DNA of 64,000 nucleotides from Syntrophosphaera sp035450685. GTDB taxonomy: Bacteria > Cloacimonadota > Cloacimonadia > Cloacimonadales > Cloacimonadaceae. The DNA lies in contig DAOTNF010000001.1 of assembly GCA_035450685.1 (NCBI GenBank), forward strand, positions 124,001 to 188,000, given 5' to 3'. The notes under the pieces were generated by a model. That model was not told the origin of the DNA, ran no database searches, and was given only the letters and a program-made list of their open reading frames with translations. The position numbers and the translations under genes were made by a program. The first letter of the stretch is position 1, and each line of letters starts with the position of its first letter. Positions 1 to 8,695 of the stretch are shown piece after piece.

Positions 1-1
1 T

Positions 2-577
2 GCCATAATCCGTTGGGTACAACTCTATCAGAGAGAGAAGCTGGATGCCAGCAACTTATACCTGAAGCTGAAAGGCTATATCAAAAACGACCAGATCGAT
101 GAATCAATAAGGATCGCTGAAAGCTTTAAGAACACCACTCTCGGTTTCATCTTCTGGAGCGGACTGATGGGGTTCAAGGATGCCCGCAAAGTGCATAAAG
201 GCGAGGAACTCAATATGGCAGTCCAAAATTCCTTTGACGAAGCTGTGTTGCAAAGTGTTCACAAGATAGATTCAGGCCTTTTCTGGTTTGACACTCTGGC
301 CCAAGTCTGTACCTATCTTGGACTTCTTGGTACCATCTGGGGTCTGCTGAAGGCCTTTGCGGCTCTTTCCTCCCCCAATGTCCTGGACAGTGAAAAGAAC
401 ATCCTGCTCACCAGAGGAATCAAGGTTGCGATCGGCACCACAGCCCTCGGTTTGCTGGCTGCCATTCCTCTGACCTTGATCAAGGGCGCTTTCACGACCC
501 GCGCTCAAAGGCTGATCAACGATGTTGACGAATTCAGCGTAAAACTAATTAACCATATCAACAGCTCAAAAGGATAA
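2..577 (+). CDS. MotA/TolQ/ExbB proton-channel family protein (5' end cut by window)
   Basis: The frame is open from base 2, so the gene starts before the window; an internal ATG at 167 is not the real start. The C-terminal half carries the two membrane segments and small-residue-rich helices of the ExbB/TolQ channel: the segment around LGLLGTIWGLLKAF and the later GTTALGLLAAIPLTL. These proteins form the inner-membrane stator that uses proton flow to drive an envelope process. It is followed after 4 bp by two ExbD/TolR-type genes and a TonB/AgmX-like gene, the usual partner set. Family assignment is secure; the process driven (Tol-like envelope maintenance, TonB-like import, gliding or secretion) cannot be told from sequence. 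Confidence 0.88.
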   Translation, partial: AIIRWVQLYQREKLDASNLYLKLKGYIKNDQIDESIRIAESFKNTTLGFIFWSGLMGFKDARKVHKGEELNMAVQNSFDEAVLQSVHKIDSGLFWFDTLAQVCTYLGLLGTIWGLLKAFAALSSPNVLDSEKNILLTRGIKVAIGTTALGLLAAIPLTLIKGAFTTRAQRLINDVDEFSVKLINHINSSKG

Positions 578-581
578 AACA

Positions 582-1118
582 ATGGCTTATCGTCCTTCTG
601 CCGGAAGGAACCAAAGAACATTCACGGAACCCAAGATGATAGATCTGGTTCCGATCATCAACCTGTTTGTCACCATTATACCCTTTCTACTGCTGATTTT
701 GGTGATCACACAGGTGGCTTTGGTTGCCTTGAATTTTACCCAGGGTACCGGTGGCGGAGAAGGAAGTGTCGCAGGTGGCGGCAGCGGAGCAAAACGAGAT
801 ATACCGATTGTTGAGGTGATCATCATGGCGCCAGAGGATGCGGGTGATAAGCTGTATCCAGGCTTTGAGATCCGCGAGCCCGGCAAAGCGCCGGTGCCTC
901 TGCATCTGGTAAACAACCAGTACGACTATGTCGCCCTCGATTCATTGCTTAAAGATATCCGGAGCAGGTATCCCAATCTCTACGATATCAACGTTGCGCC
1001 CTATCCCTATGTTCGTTACGAAACCTTGATCAAAACCATCGATATCTGTAAAAGCAACAGCTTTATCAACGCGCATTACAAAGCACCTCAAGTTATGTAT
1101 TTCTCAAAGGGGGTATGA
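582..1118 (+). CDS. ExbD/TolR-like biopolymer transport protein (first of two)
   Basis: 178 residues. An N-terminal cytoplasmic stretch leads into MIDLVPIINLFVTIIPFLLL, matching the ExbD/TolR layout in which an Asp enters the single membrane helix. A Gly/Ser-rich linker (about residues 52-70) and a periplasmic domain follow. ExbD/TolR proteins sit in the pore of the ExbB/TolQ pentamer and transmit proton-driven motion to the periplasm. The gene starts 4 bp after the ExbB gene and its stop overlaps the start of the next ExbD gene, so the set is cotranscribed. The glycine-rich linker is longer than in TolR. The ExbD call is good; the role is inferred. Confidence 0.8.
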   Translation: MAYRPSAGRNQRTFTEPKMIDLVPIINLFVTIIPFLLLILVITQVALVALNFTQGTGGGEGSVAGGGSGAKRDIPIVEVIIMAPEDAGDKLYPGFEIREPGKAPVPLHLVNNQYDYVALDSLLKDIRSRYPNLYDINVAPYPYVRYETLIKTIDICKSNSFINAHYKAPQVMYFSKGV

Positions 1119-1669
1119 TGAGCTACAGAATGAAATCACAAAAGCTCAACCGGCGCGTTCGCAGAAAGTTCGAGGAAGCCAAGGGACTCTCCATTACATC
1201 ATTGGTGGACGTCCTCACCATTCTGCTGGTTTTCCTGGTCAAGAACATATCGATGGAAGCTCAAAGGGTTACAGTGCCTGACAACATGAATTTCCCCTCC
1301 ATAATGCAAAGTCATGACCTTTTGGAAAGAAAGGGAACGACAGCTATTAAAGTGTATCCCGACCGTATTCTGATTGGTGAAGAAAACCTCTATTTCGGCA
1401 CCCTGCAAGAGCTGGAAACAGACCCGGTGAAACGCACCGAAATCCTGAAATATCTTCAGTCCACCGCGCAAAGAACAATGGAACTGAAAGACCAGGATGG
1501 CAATCCCTTGGAAACAGCTTTGCTGATCCAGGCCGACAGAACCATTCTCTGCCAGCATATCACAACTCTGGTCGAATTGGGAACCAGCTCGTTCTATCAG
1601 TACATCTACTTTGCCAACCTGCTCGATCAGGACTGGCTTGGCAAAGCCAAAGCGGCTCAGGGAGGGTAA
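1115..1669 (+). CDS. ExbD/TolR-like biopolymer transport protein (second of two)
   Basis: 184 residues. A basic N-terminus leads to SITSLVDVLTILLVFLVKN at about residues 28-46, with the Asp at the start of the membrane helix expected of ExbD/TolR as proton-responsive residue. The periplasmic part contains the typical stretch in which the protein addresses a resource as QADRTILCQHITTLVELG, near the family's conserved C-terminal helix. ATGA overlap with the upstream ExbD gene. Two different ExbD genes behind one ExbB gene recall AglR-AglQ-AglS of Myxococcus and other dual-TolR stators. ATG at 1118 is an alternative start. Confidence 0.85.
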   Translation: MMSYRMKSQKLNRRVRRKFEEAKGLSITSLVDVLTILLVFLVKNISMEAQRVTVPDNMNFPSIMQSHDLLERKGTTAIKVYPDRILIGEENLYFGTLQELETDPVKRTEILKYLQSTAQRTMELKDQDGNPLETALLIQADRTILCQHITTLVELGTSSFYQYIYFANLLDQDWLGKAKAAQGG

Positions 1670-1678
1670 GGAGGCAAG

Positions 1679-3121
1679 ATGGCAAAAACTCAACTTAACC
1701 TCATACTGAGCTATAAAGGCAAGACGCTCGACGTGATCAAACAGGGTAAAGATTTTACCAACAAGTGGATCATTGGTTCGGACAAGCGTCTCCTGTGGCA
1801 GATTCTGGATACCAGTTTCCCATTTCAGCATAGGCTGTTGGTACAAAAAGGCGATAACAGTTATCTGCAGATGCCCCCCGGTGCCAGTCTCACTTGCAGC
1901 AAAGACGGCCAACCAGTGGAAGCCGCGTATCTGCAGCAAAACGGGATCCTGCAAAGCGGAAGCCTGTTGCTGCGCAACGATATGGCTGGCACGATAAAGA
2001 TCGCTCCGGATTGGGATATCAGCTATGAATACGCTGAACCCAGAGTTTTGCGGCTCACCGATCAGGAACAACGCCTGGTAGCCCAATACTCACGCCGTGA
2101 GGCTTTAACGCCGTCAGAGCGTGCAAACCGCACTCTGATCCTGGTTTGTCTGATAGTGGGAATCATCTTCCTGCTGGTTTATGACTATGTGTTGAAACCC
2201 AAGGCGGAAGCAGCAGCCACCCTGGCTGCCAAGCTGGCCGAACTGGAACGCGCGCAACGCATCGAAGCTATGATTGGCGAACCGGAAGCATTGCCGGAGC
2301 AAGAGATGGAAGTGACACAACCGGAAGTGATCCCAGGCGAGGAAAGAACCACTACTGGAACGGGCAGACGCGCCCCTGCCACAGCCCAAGCCACCTTCGG
2401 AAGATTCCGCTCATCCGACCCCACCTCAGGTGCTTACACCAGCGGTCAGCCAGCCCAGCAAGCCACTGTGCTGCGTGAGTTCGTTACCGCAAGGCCGGGC
2501 AGCAGGATCGGCTCAGGTGGATCAGGAGGCGTGGGGCCCAGCTTCGACGCCACCGGCGGTGGAGCTGGCAGTGGATATTCGCCCAGTTTCAATCCCGGCG
2601 AAACGGCAAGATACAACCAAACTGATCTGAGCCAGGTTGTGATTGGCCAAACCCCACGGGGCGGCACCACAGTCAGGCCAACCGGAAAGATCGATAAGTT
2701 TACAGGAGATGCCGCCAAACTCGCTCCCGCGAGGAAGCCTTTGCCCCAATCGGCTCAAACTCAACGGATAATCCAGAGTTTCCAGTCACCCAGCATCTCG
2801 ACCATTTCAGAAAACAACGTAGTTGGCGCGACCGCAGGAACTTCCTCAGATGTCGATGATATCTATGGACAGCTATACGGTCGCAAAGGACAGATAACTC
2901 AGCTATACCGCAAACACTCCGCCGTGCAGGCGTCATCGGGCTCGATCTCGATCAAGATGTATATCGACTCCAACGGCACGGTGGTAGCGGATGTTACACC
3001 CAATAGCGCCAGTTTCACCCAGAGCTTCCTGCAGGAAGTGAAGAGATTGGTGGAAAACTGGACCTTCAGGGTTAGCAAAAAGACTATTTACCAATTCCAA
3101 ATACGACTCAGCCAAAGATAA
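1679..3121 (+). CDS. AgmX/PglI- or TonB-like C-terminal domain protein with one membrane helix
   Basis: 480 residues behind a strong AAGGAGG ribosome site. Residues 1-120 form a beta-rich cytoplasmic domain resembling the FHA-like heads of AgmX proteins (weak). A membrane helix lies at 151-172, followed by a Glu/Ala coiled stretch and a long Pro/Gly/Thr-rich low-complexity linker to about 390. The last 90 residues, with SGSISIKMYIDSNGTV and VENWTFRVSKK, match the AgmX/PglI C-terminal (TonB-like) fold, which reaches the outer membrane. The order ExbB-ExbD-ExbD-this protein indicates the moving rod of a proton-driven envelope machine. Substrate or partner unknown. A hairpin terminator follows at once. 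Confidence 0.75.
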   Translation: MAKTQLNLILSYKGKTLDVIKQGKDFTNKWIIGSDKRLLWQILDTSFPFQHRLLVQKGDNSYLQMPPGASLTCSKDGQPVEAAYLQQNGILQSGSLLLRNDMAGTIKIAPDWDISYEYAEPRVLRLTDQEQRLVAQYSRREALTPSERANRTLILVCLIVGIIFLLVYDYVLKPKAEAAATLAAKLAELERAQRIEAMIGEPEALPEQEMEVTQPEVIPGEERTTTGTGRRAPATAQATFGRFRSSDPTSGAYTSGQPAQQATVLREFVTARPGSRIGSGGSGGVGPSFDATGGGAGSGYSPSFNPGETARYNQTDLSQVVIGQTPRGGTTVRPTGKIDKFTGDAAKLAPARKPLPQSAQTQRIIQSFQSPSISTISENNVVGATAGTSSDVDDIYGQLYGRKGQITQLYRKHSAVQASSGSISIKMYIDSNGTVVADVTPNSASFTQSFLQEVKRLVENWTFRVSKKTIYQFQIRLSQR

Positions 3122-3142
3122 AACACATGTTACGGGAAGAAG

Positions 3143-3176
3143 AGACCCTGCTTTTACGGCAGGGTCTTTATTTTAG
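3143..3176 (+). terminator. Rho-independent terminator after the ExbB/ExbD operon
   Basis: A perfect 9-bp stem (AGACCCTGC at 3143-3151 with GCAGGGTCT at 3159-3167, loop of 7) followed by a T-rich run. Confidence 0.88.
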
Positions 3177-3284
3177 GGCTCATCTGCTGCATGTATAAGG
3201 GTTGAACATACTGAGTAATACCAATTAGCTTTTATTAAGCTATTTTATGCTATTTGTAAACTGATATTCTCTTGTAAATTCAGT

Positions 3285-3692
3285 GGAAAGGTGGAAAGGT
3301 TCCCCCGAAACAAGACCTACTCGACCTCAAAACAAAGCACCTCAGACTATGTACCGTGTCATCACGACCTACCGGGGTCCTCGCCGGATCGGCAACGATC
3401 CGGTGGGGTGGTTTGATCTGTGATCCAGTCTTTTACTGCCACATTCAACCACCCAGTCCAAAAACAGCAGGCGTCAATTACTTGATAATCGCAGTAAATG
3501 ACAAATACAATCCTCATAATCCTTCATAGCGCCCTCCTTTGCTGCTACTGGCTTTTGTGCCATCATCCTTAGGTCATCCTTATAAATTATAAGGTTGACC
3601 CCAGGAAGACCCAGGCCGGAACCCGGGAATCAAATGAGGGCAATCCTCCTCCATAATATATAGGTGCTACGATCATGCCGTGGAAAGGTGGA
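3285..3692 (+). repeat. Mosaic intergenic repeat, copy 1 (33-bp palindrome at 3570-3602)
   Basis: This fills most of the 788-bp gap 3122-3909. It holds GGTGGAAAGG tandem units (about 3288-3310), a GATCCAGTCTTTT motif near 3424, a stem CCGGATC/GATCCGG near 3393, and the shared core from 3522. The core is a GCCCTCCTTTGCTGCTACTG leader, then the near-palindrome TAGGTCATCCTTATAA-A-TTATAAGGTTGACCcc, an AAATGAGG box, and ATATATAGGTGCTACGATCA before another GTGGAAAGGTGG. No plausible coding capacity. Five further copies are in the window. Confidence 0.85.
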
Positions 3693-3909
3693 TAGGTGAA
3701 ATGGTGAAAAAAGAGCTAAAAAACAGTCCGCCATTTCAGGACTTGACAGGGTACGAAACGAGGCCTTGCTTAAAAGTGTCGGCAAGGAAAGCAGGACGCA
3801 TGGCTTTTGATCCGGCCTGCCATTCATCTGACTCCAAAGTGGCTGCTGACAGCAGAAAGTTCTTGACATCCCTGCCGCTGTTAACAATTATGAAGACAGG
3901 AGTATAAGG

Positions 3910-4572
3910 ATGAAAGCTTTCATATTGGCAATTTGGATCCTACTGTGTTGCGCCAGCTTCTATGGGCAGAGTGCGCCTGTGGAAGCTGTGAGCCGTTTGG
4001 ATATCGAAGTGAACCAGGGCTTCGGTATGGGGGTTGATACCCGACCTGAGAACCGATGGAAGTATGGACTTGGCACCAGCATCGGAGTGAACTACAATTA
4101 CAAACCCGCACACCGTTTTGAAATCCGGGGCGGGATCAGCGAACAGGTATATTACTCCAAAAGGCTGGTGTGCCATCCCTATTCCTATGTGATGGAGATG
4201 GATTTTGGGCTTACCACCATTGCCACCCGCTTTATAGCGGGAGGTGACTGGACAATGCACTTTTCCGAAACCCGCCTTTCCCCTTATCTGGGTGCCGCCT
4301 TTTACGCGGACATCGTGCATTATGCCAGGGCGCACAACTGGCTGTACTATCTCACGGAGGGGGAGCGTGAGAAGATGAACCTCAAGGATTCCTTTTCCAA
4401 TCCTGTTCCCGGTGTGCAGTTCGGTCTTGGCCTGCGAGGAAAGACAACCAGGATAGAGCTGCGCTATTGGGAGGATATCCGCACCTTCAAGGTGCCAGTC
4501 CAGCCGGTTAACAGGCAGCGCCGCAGCTACATTGGCATATCCGCCGCTTCGTATTTTGACAAAAGCTTCTAA
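3910..4572 (+). CDS. Predicted outer-membrane beta-barrel protein
   Basis: 220 residues, not assigned to a named family. A clear signal peptide (about residues 1-20, ending near CASFYGQS) is followed by alternating aromatic/polar strands typical of an 8- to 10-stranded barrel, such as RFEIRGGISEQVYY, LSPYLGAAFYADIV and TRIELRYWED, and ends with an aromatic residue (SF), the usual barrel insertion signal. An AGGAG box 8 bp upstream supports this start. The gene stands alone between repeat copy 1 and a convergent gene. Role unknown; a small porin-like or structural barrel is possible. Confidence 0.65.
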   Translation: MKAFILAIWILLCCASFYGQSAPVEAVSRLDIEVNQGFGMGVDTRPENRWKYGLGTSIGVNYNYKPAHRFEIRGGISEQVYYSKRLVCHPYSYVMEMDFGLTTIATRFIAGGDWTMHFSETRLSPYLGAAFYADIVHYARAHNWLYYLTEGEREKMNLKDSFSNPVPGVQFGLGLRGKTTRIELRYWEDIRTFKVPVQPVNRQRRSYIGISAASYFDKSF

Positions 4573-4595
4573 GTGAAAAAAGCTACTCGGGAAGA

Positions 4596-5717
4596 TCAGC
4601 GCGCGCTGATAGCTCCTGAGGGCAGGGGATGGTTTTCGTGCCTTGGCGCGGTGGGTGATTTGTCGTCGTCAGTTCTCCACACTCGTTTCCAGGCTTGCAG
4701 GTGCATTAACTGGCCATCGAAGCGGGGGAATATCTCCGACACGCTGTAGGAAAAGACATTAGCTTTGTGATAGCCATCCCAGATCATAGTGGATTGGCGG
4801 GTGGAGAGATCCAGCCGCATCAAATCCGCCATTCCGTATTTTAGGCGGGAATATATGATGGCATTGCCACCGGGGTCGAAGGTGTAGGTAAAACAATCAG
4901 GAACAATGAAGCTTTCACCCGTTTGGCGGTCATGTACACTCAGAGGAGAAGTATAGCGTGTAAAACGGCGGTAATAATACGAATCGTCCCTTGGTTCTTT
5001 CATACTATGTATGGCAAAATAGCGGTAGTTGCTGCTAACCTGGGCGTTGTATAAATCAGGAGAATATGAGCCTGAGTTGGTGAAAATCAGGGTAGTATCC
5101 TGTTGGGCATCCAGCTTGTACAGAGCTACTGTTCGCTGATAGTTTTCAGAGTTTCTGCTGAAGTAGTAGTATTCCTGGGTATCCTCGGTGAAGATGGCAT
5201 ACTTGGCGGTTACCGGTTCCGGCAGGATCGTCCATTCCCCTGTTTGGATGTCCATCCTGGCAATCTTGCCATCCCGGATGGCGGTGAGGTAGTTGCCATT
5301 ACTGGATAGCGCAGGTGCGCTGTAATGGCCATTGTCATCCGGGCTGACCCGGATACGGTTATATCCTTCAAAACTTACCTGGTAGATTGCGTAATCTGCA
5401 GCAAAATAGAGCCTCGAGTGTTGCTGGTCTATCGCCAGGTATTGGGTATCTGTAATGGACTTGTTTGCTGGGGAAAGAATGGTAACGGAGCTGCTAATGC
5501 CTTGTTTTACCAAGTGCTTGCCAAGGTGGAAGATCAGGTCGTCGGACACATAAAACGCCCTGCCCAGGTTGGCAATCCTCAAGCTGTTATCCTCTTTGAA
5601 CCCACTTCCATCCGCGTTGATCCTGCAAAACACCTTTTCAGGGATCGGTTCATCACAACTGCTTCCAAACAGCAGCACGAAGGCCGCCAGGATTACGATC
5701 GGGTACATCCAGCGCAT
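4596..5717 (-). CDS. Putative lipoprotein with WD40/TolB-like beta-propeller
   Basis: 373 residues from the chosen start. The frame is open upstream to 5822, but ATG at 5717 has a GGGGGAAG ribosome site 5 bp away and begins a signal peptide ending FGSSC at residues 18-22, a lipoprotein-like cleavage site. The rest repeats blades such as APALSSNGNYLTAIRDGKIARMD and the later YNAQVSSNYRYFAIHS, resembling TolB/PD40-type propellers. It should be a membrane-anchored periplasmic scaffold. It is divergent from priA and convergent with the barrel gene, with no operon partner. Function unknown. Confidence 0.6.
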   Translation of the reverse strand: MRWMYPIVILAAFVLLFGSSCDEPIPEKVFCRINADGSGFKEDNSLRIANLGRAFYVSDDLIFHLGKHLVKQGISSSVTILSPANKSITDTQYLAIDQQHSRLYFAADYAIYQVSFEGYNRIRVSPDDNGHYSAPALSSNGNYLTAIRDGKIARMDIQTGEWTILPEPVTAKYAIFTEDTQEYYYFSRNSENYQRTVALYKLDAQQDTTLIFTNSGSYSPDLYNAQVSSNYRYFAIHSMKEPRDDSYYYRRFTRYTSPLSVHDRQTGESFIVPDCFTYTFDPGGNAIIYSRLKYGMADLMRLDLSTRQSTMIWDGYHKANVFSYSVSEIFPRFDGQLMHLQAWKRVWRTDDDKSPTAPRHENHPLPSGAISAR

Positions 5718-5880
5718 ATCATCTTCCCCCTTTGTGGTTGCTAAAGCAACATTTGTGTATTTTGCCAGGCTGTCAAGCAATAAATTGCAAAAATCGTTTT
5801 TATTTTGTAGTGCAGATGGCATCCCAACTCCGGACTTTTTTCGATTGACACAATTGACGTGTCTCCAAGAGCATGCCCGT

Positions 5881-8250
5881 ATGTATTACTATGTTGTCCA
5901 TCTTCCGATATCCTTGCGCCAGGAGTATCATTATCGTTGTGAGCAGTCTCTGGCTGAAGGAACCCGTGTGTTGGTGTCTTTCAACCGCAGGGATATGATC
6001 GGCATCTGCGGCAAAGCTTGCAGCAGTCCGCCAGACTTGAAAGTTAGGTTCAAGCCTGTATTGGAAGTGTTGGACGCCAGGCCTGTATTGAGTTCGCGGC
6101 TGTTGAGGCTGGCGGAATGGATGGCAGGTTATTACCAATGCTCTGTGGGCAGCGCCTGTTTTGCCATGCTGCCTGCCTGGCTAACTCCGGATATTGATGC
6201 AGAGGTTAGATGGCTTGGCTCTGAAATACCTGATGAATATGCCAGATTGCATGGCTTGCTGGCGGATGGTGAGTTCCACAAGGTTTCGGAACTTAGGAAG
6301 GCGCTGAAGGGCGTTCCGGTCTTGCGTTTGGTGGAAACAGGCGAAGAGGCTGGTTATCTGGAGCAAAAACGTAAGCTCAGCGCCAAAGATAAACCCAGGA
6401 TTTTGAACTATATCAAGCTGTTGCAGCAGGAGCCCGCTCTGGACAAGCTTCCCGCCAGGCAGAAAGAAGCTATGCAAATCATCCTTGCCCAAGGCGAGGA
6501 CCTTCCCCTGGCAGAGCTGGCTCAGGATTTCTCCTGGTCTGTGTTCAAGGCCCTTGCCAGCAAAGGCTTAGTTTCCATCTATCCGCGGCAGATCGAACGA
6601 TCTTTTTTCCGTTACGACGGTTCCTCTGCCCGCAAGAATATCACTCTTAACGGTGAGCAGATGCAGGCCGTGGAAGAGATCGGCAGCCATCAGGGCGGAT
6701 TCCATGCACATCTGTTGTATGGGATCACCGGCAGCGGCAAGACAGAGGTCTATATCTCCATGATCCGCAGCTACCTGCAAAAGGGCAAGGGAGTGATCTT
6801 CCTGATTCCGGAGATAGCCCTGACTCCCCAGATGGTGGAACGCTTTCAAGCTGAGTTCGGCGAGGTGCTGGCGATCAGCCACAGCCAGTTGAGCGACCGT
6901 CAGCGCTTGCACCAGTGGAGGAGAATTCGTGGGGGGGAGTGCAGGATCGTGATCGGCGCCCGCAGCGCGGTCTTTGCCCCGATGCCCAATCTGGGGCTGA
7001 TAGTGGTCGATGAAGAACACGAACAAAGCTACAAACAGGATAACAATCCACGTTACAATGGCAGGGATCTGGCTGTGATGCGGGCCAAGCTGGAGGGCGC
7101 TCAGATAATCTTGGGATCCGCCACTCCCTCCTTGGAGTCGTGGCACAATCACGCATTGGGAAAATACGCGTTGCACAGGCTCAACAGCCGGCCTCTGGAC
7201 TATGCCTTGCCCGAGGTGGGGATTATCGACCTCTGCGACGTGCCCCATGAGCAGTTGCTGTCGGATGAACTGCTGCAGGCAATCTCAACCCGTCTGGAAA
7301 GAAAGGAACAGGTGATCCTCTTCCAGAACCGGCGCGGTTTTTCATCCTTTATCCAGTGCCGCAAGTGCGGCGAGCTTGTGAAATGCGGCAACTGCGAGAT
7401 CAGCATGTATTACCACCGGGATCAGGAGCAGATGCAATGCCACTATTGCGGACTCACCCTGCCCAGCCCCAGAAAGTGTCCCCATTGCGGAAGTTTCCTT
7501 TTTTCATACGGTGCGCCGGGTACGCAGAAAGTTGAGCAGGTGTTGAGGATCTGCTTTCCCAATGCCAGGATATTACGCCTGGATTCTGATTCCGCCCGCA
7601 AACCGGATAGCCATAAAAACATGTATAACCGCATGAAAAACAAAGAGGTCGATATCCTGTTGGGCACCCAGATGATATCCAAGGGACTTGATTTTCCCGG
7701 TGTGACCCTGGTGGGCATCATCAATGCCGACATCAGCCTCAACGTGCCTGATTTCCGCTCCGCGGAACGCACCTTCCAGCTCATAACACAGGTGGCGGGA
7801 CGCTCTGGCAGGGGGGACAAATCCGGCGAGGTGCTGGTTCAAACCTACAATCCGCGCCATTACGCCATTCAGCATGCCAGCAGACAGGATTTTCCTTCCT
7901 TTGCCCAGGAGGAACTGGGCTATCGACAGCGCATGAATTACCCTCCCTATTACAGACTGGCGAGGATTCTCTATCTCTGTGCCGACGAAGCGTTGCTAAC
8001 TGCGGAAATGCACGCTCTGGCGCGAAGGCTGCAGGGCTTTGAAGACCACTATCCGGATCAGGCGGTATTCTTGTTGGGCCCGGCTCCCGCTCCTCTCACC
8101 AAAGTGAGAAACAACTATCGGTATCACCTGATAATCAAGCTGAGAAATGCTTCGCTGATGCCAGCTCTGCTGCAATCCATCCGCCAGGCATACAAGCTGC
8201 CCGGAGCCATCACGGAACAGATTGACGTCGATCCCCTCAGTTTAATGTGA
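5881..8250 (+). CDS. priA: Primosomal replication-restart helicase PriA
   Basis: 789 residues, near the family length of about 730. PriA reloads the replicative helicase at stalled forks. Visible elements: N-terminal DNA-binding domain; Walker A GITGSGKTEVY near residue 281; DEEH box (VVDEEHEQSYKQ) near 375; paired zinc-binding cysteines between about 492 and 540 (CRKC, CGNC, CHYC, CPHC); helicase motif with QVAGRSGRG near 638-646. The frame is open back to 5569, but ATG 5881 begins the canonical N-terminus with no PriA-like sequence before it. The ribosome site is weak. Upstream sequence is shared with the divergent lipoprotein gene. Confidence 0.95.
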   Translation: MYYYVVHLPISLRQEYHYRCEQSLAEGTRVLVSFNRRDMIGICGKACSSPPDLKVRFKPVLEVLDARPVLSSRLLRLAEWMAGYYQCSVGSACFAMLPAWLTPDIDAEVRWLGSEIPDEYARLHGLLADGEFHKVSELRKALKGVPVLRLVETGEEAGYLEQKRKLSAKDKPRILNYIKLLQQEPALDKLPARQKEAMQIILAQGEDLPLAELAQDFSWSVFKALASKGLVSIYPRQIERSFFRYDGSSARKNITLNGEQMQAVEEIGSHQGGFHAHLLYGITGSGKTEVYISMIRSYLQKGKGVIFLIPEIALTPQMVERFQAEFGEVLAISHSQLSDRQRLHQWRRIRGGECRIVIGARSAVFAPMPNLGLIVVDEEHEQSYKQDNNPRYNGRDLAVMRAKLEGAQIILGSATPSLESWHNHALGKYALHRLNSRPLDYALPEVGIIDLCDVPHEQLLSDELLQAISTRLERKEQVILFQNRRGFSSFIQCRKCGELVKCGNCEISMYYHRDQEQMQCHYCGLTLPSPRKCPHCGSFLFSYGAPGTQKVEQVLRICFPNARILRLDSDSARKPDSHKNMYNRMKNKEVDILLGTQMISKGLDFPGVTLVGIINADISLNVPDFRSAERTFQLITQVAGRSGRGDKSGEVLVQTYNPRHYAIQHASRQDFPSFAQEELGYRQRMNYPPYYRLARILYLCADEALLTAEMHALARRLQGFEDHYPDQAVFLLGPAPAPLTKVRNNYRYHLIIKLRNASLMPALLQSIRQAYKLPGAITEQIDVDPLSLM

Positions 8251-8326
8251 GGGACAGTGGAATACATCTTTTCTCTTGCCAAAAAACTCAGTCTGGAAAT
8301 AAGCGTTTGAACATAAGGAGTTTCCC

Positions 8327-8668
8327 ATGAGCGAAAAAGAACTTAAAAACTGCAACTGCGGCAATCACGAAGACGGTCACGACTGCGACTGCGGCGATGA
8401 TTGCGAATGCGACACCATTACCCTGGATATGGAAGACGGCACCCAGAAAGACTTTCTGGTGCTGGATACCCTGGAGTATGAAGGCAAGAACTACATCGCT
8501 TTGGCTGAGGTCGAGACGATGGAATATGACATCCTGAGGATGAACCTGGTGGGTGAAACGGTGGAACTGAACGTTATCGAGGACGACACGGAGTTTGAAG
8601 CTGTGGCGGCCAAGTTTGACGAATTGTTCAACCTGGATGACGAGGAAGAGGAACAAGAAGAGGAATAA
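8327..8668 (+). CDS. DUF1292-family acidic protein with Cys-rich N-terminus
   Basis: 113 residues, strongly acidic. Residues 29-80 match DUF1292: a beta-rich core with DTITLDMEDG, then EGKNYIALAEVE. Residues 9-28 hold a compact Cys/His/Asp cluster (CNCG, HDCDCGDDCEC), suggesting metal binding, which is not part of the DUF1292 core. The C-terminus is a poly-Glu/Asp tail. A good AGGAG site precedes the ATG. It lies between priA and hutI, perhaps cotranscribed with either. DUF1292 has no established function; the metal-binding idea is inferred. Confidence 0.7.
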   Translation: MSEKELKNCNCGNHEDGHDCDCGDDCECDTITLDMEDGTQKDFLVLDTLEYEGKNYIALAEVETMEYDILRMNLVGETVELNVIEDDTEFEAVAAKFDELFNLDDEEEEQEEE

Positions 8669-8695
8669 CACCTCAACCTGGGGGTACAAGCAAAC

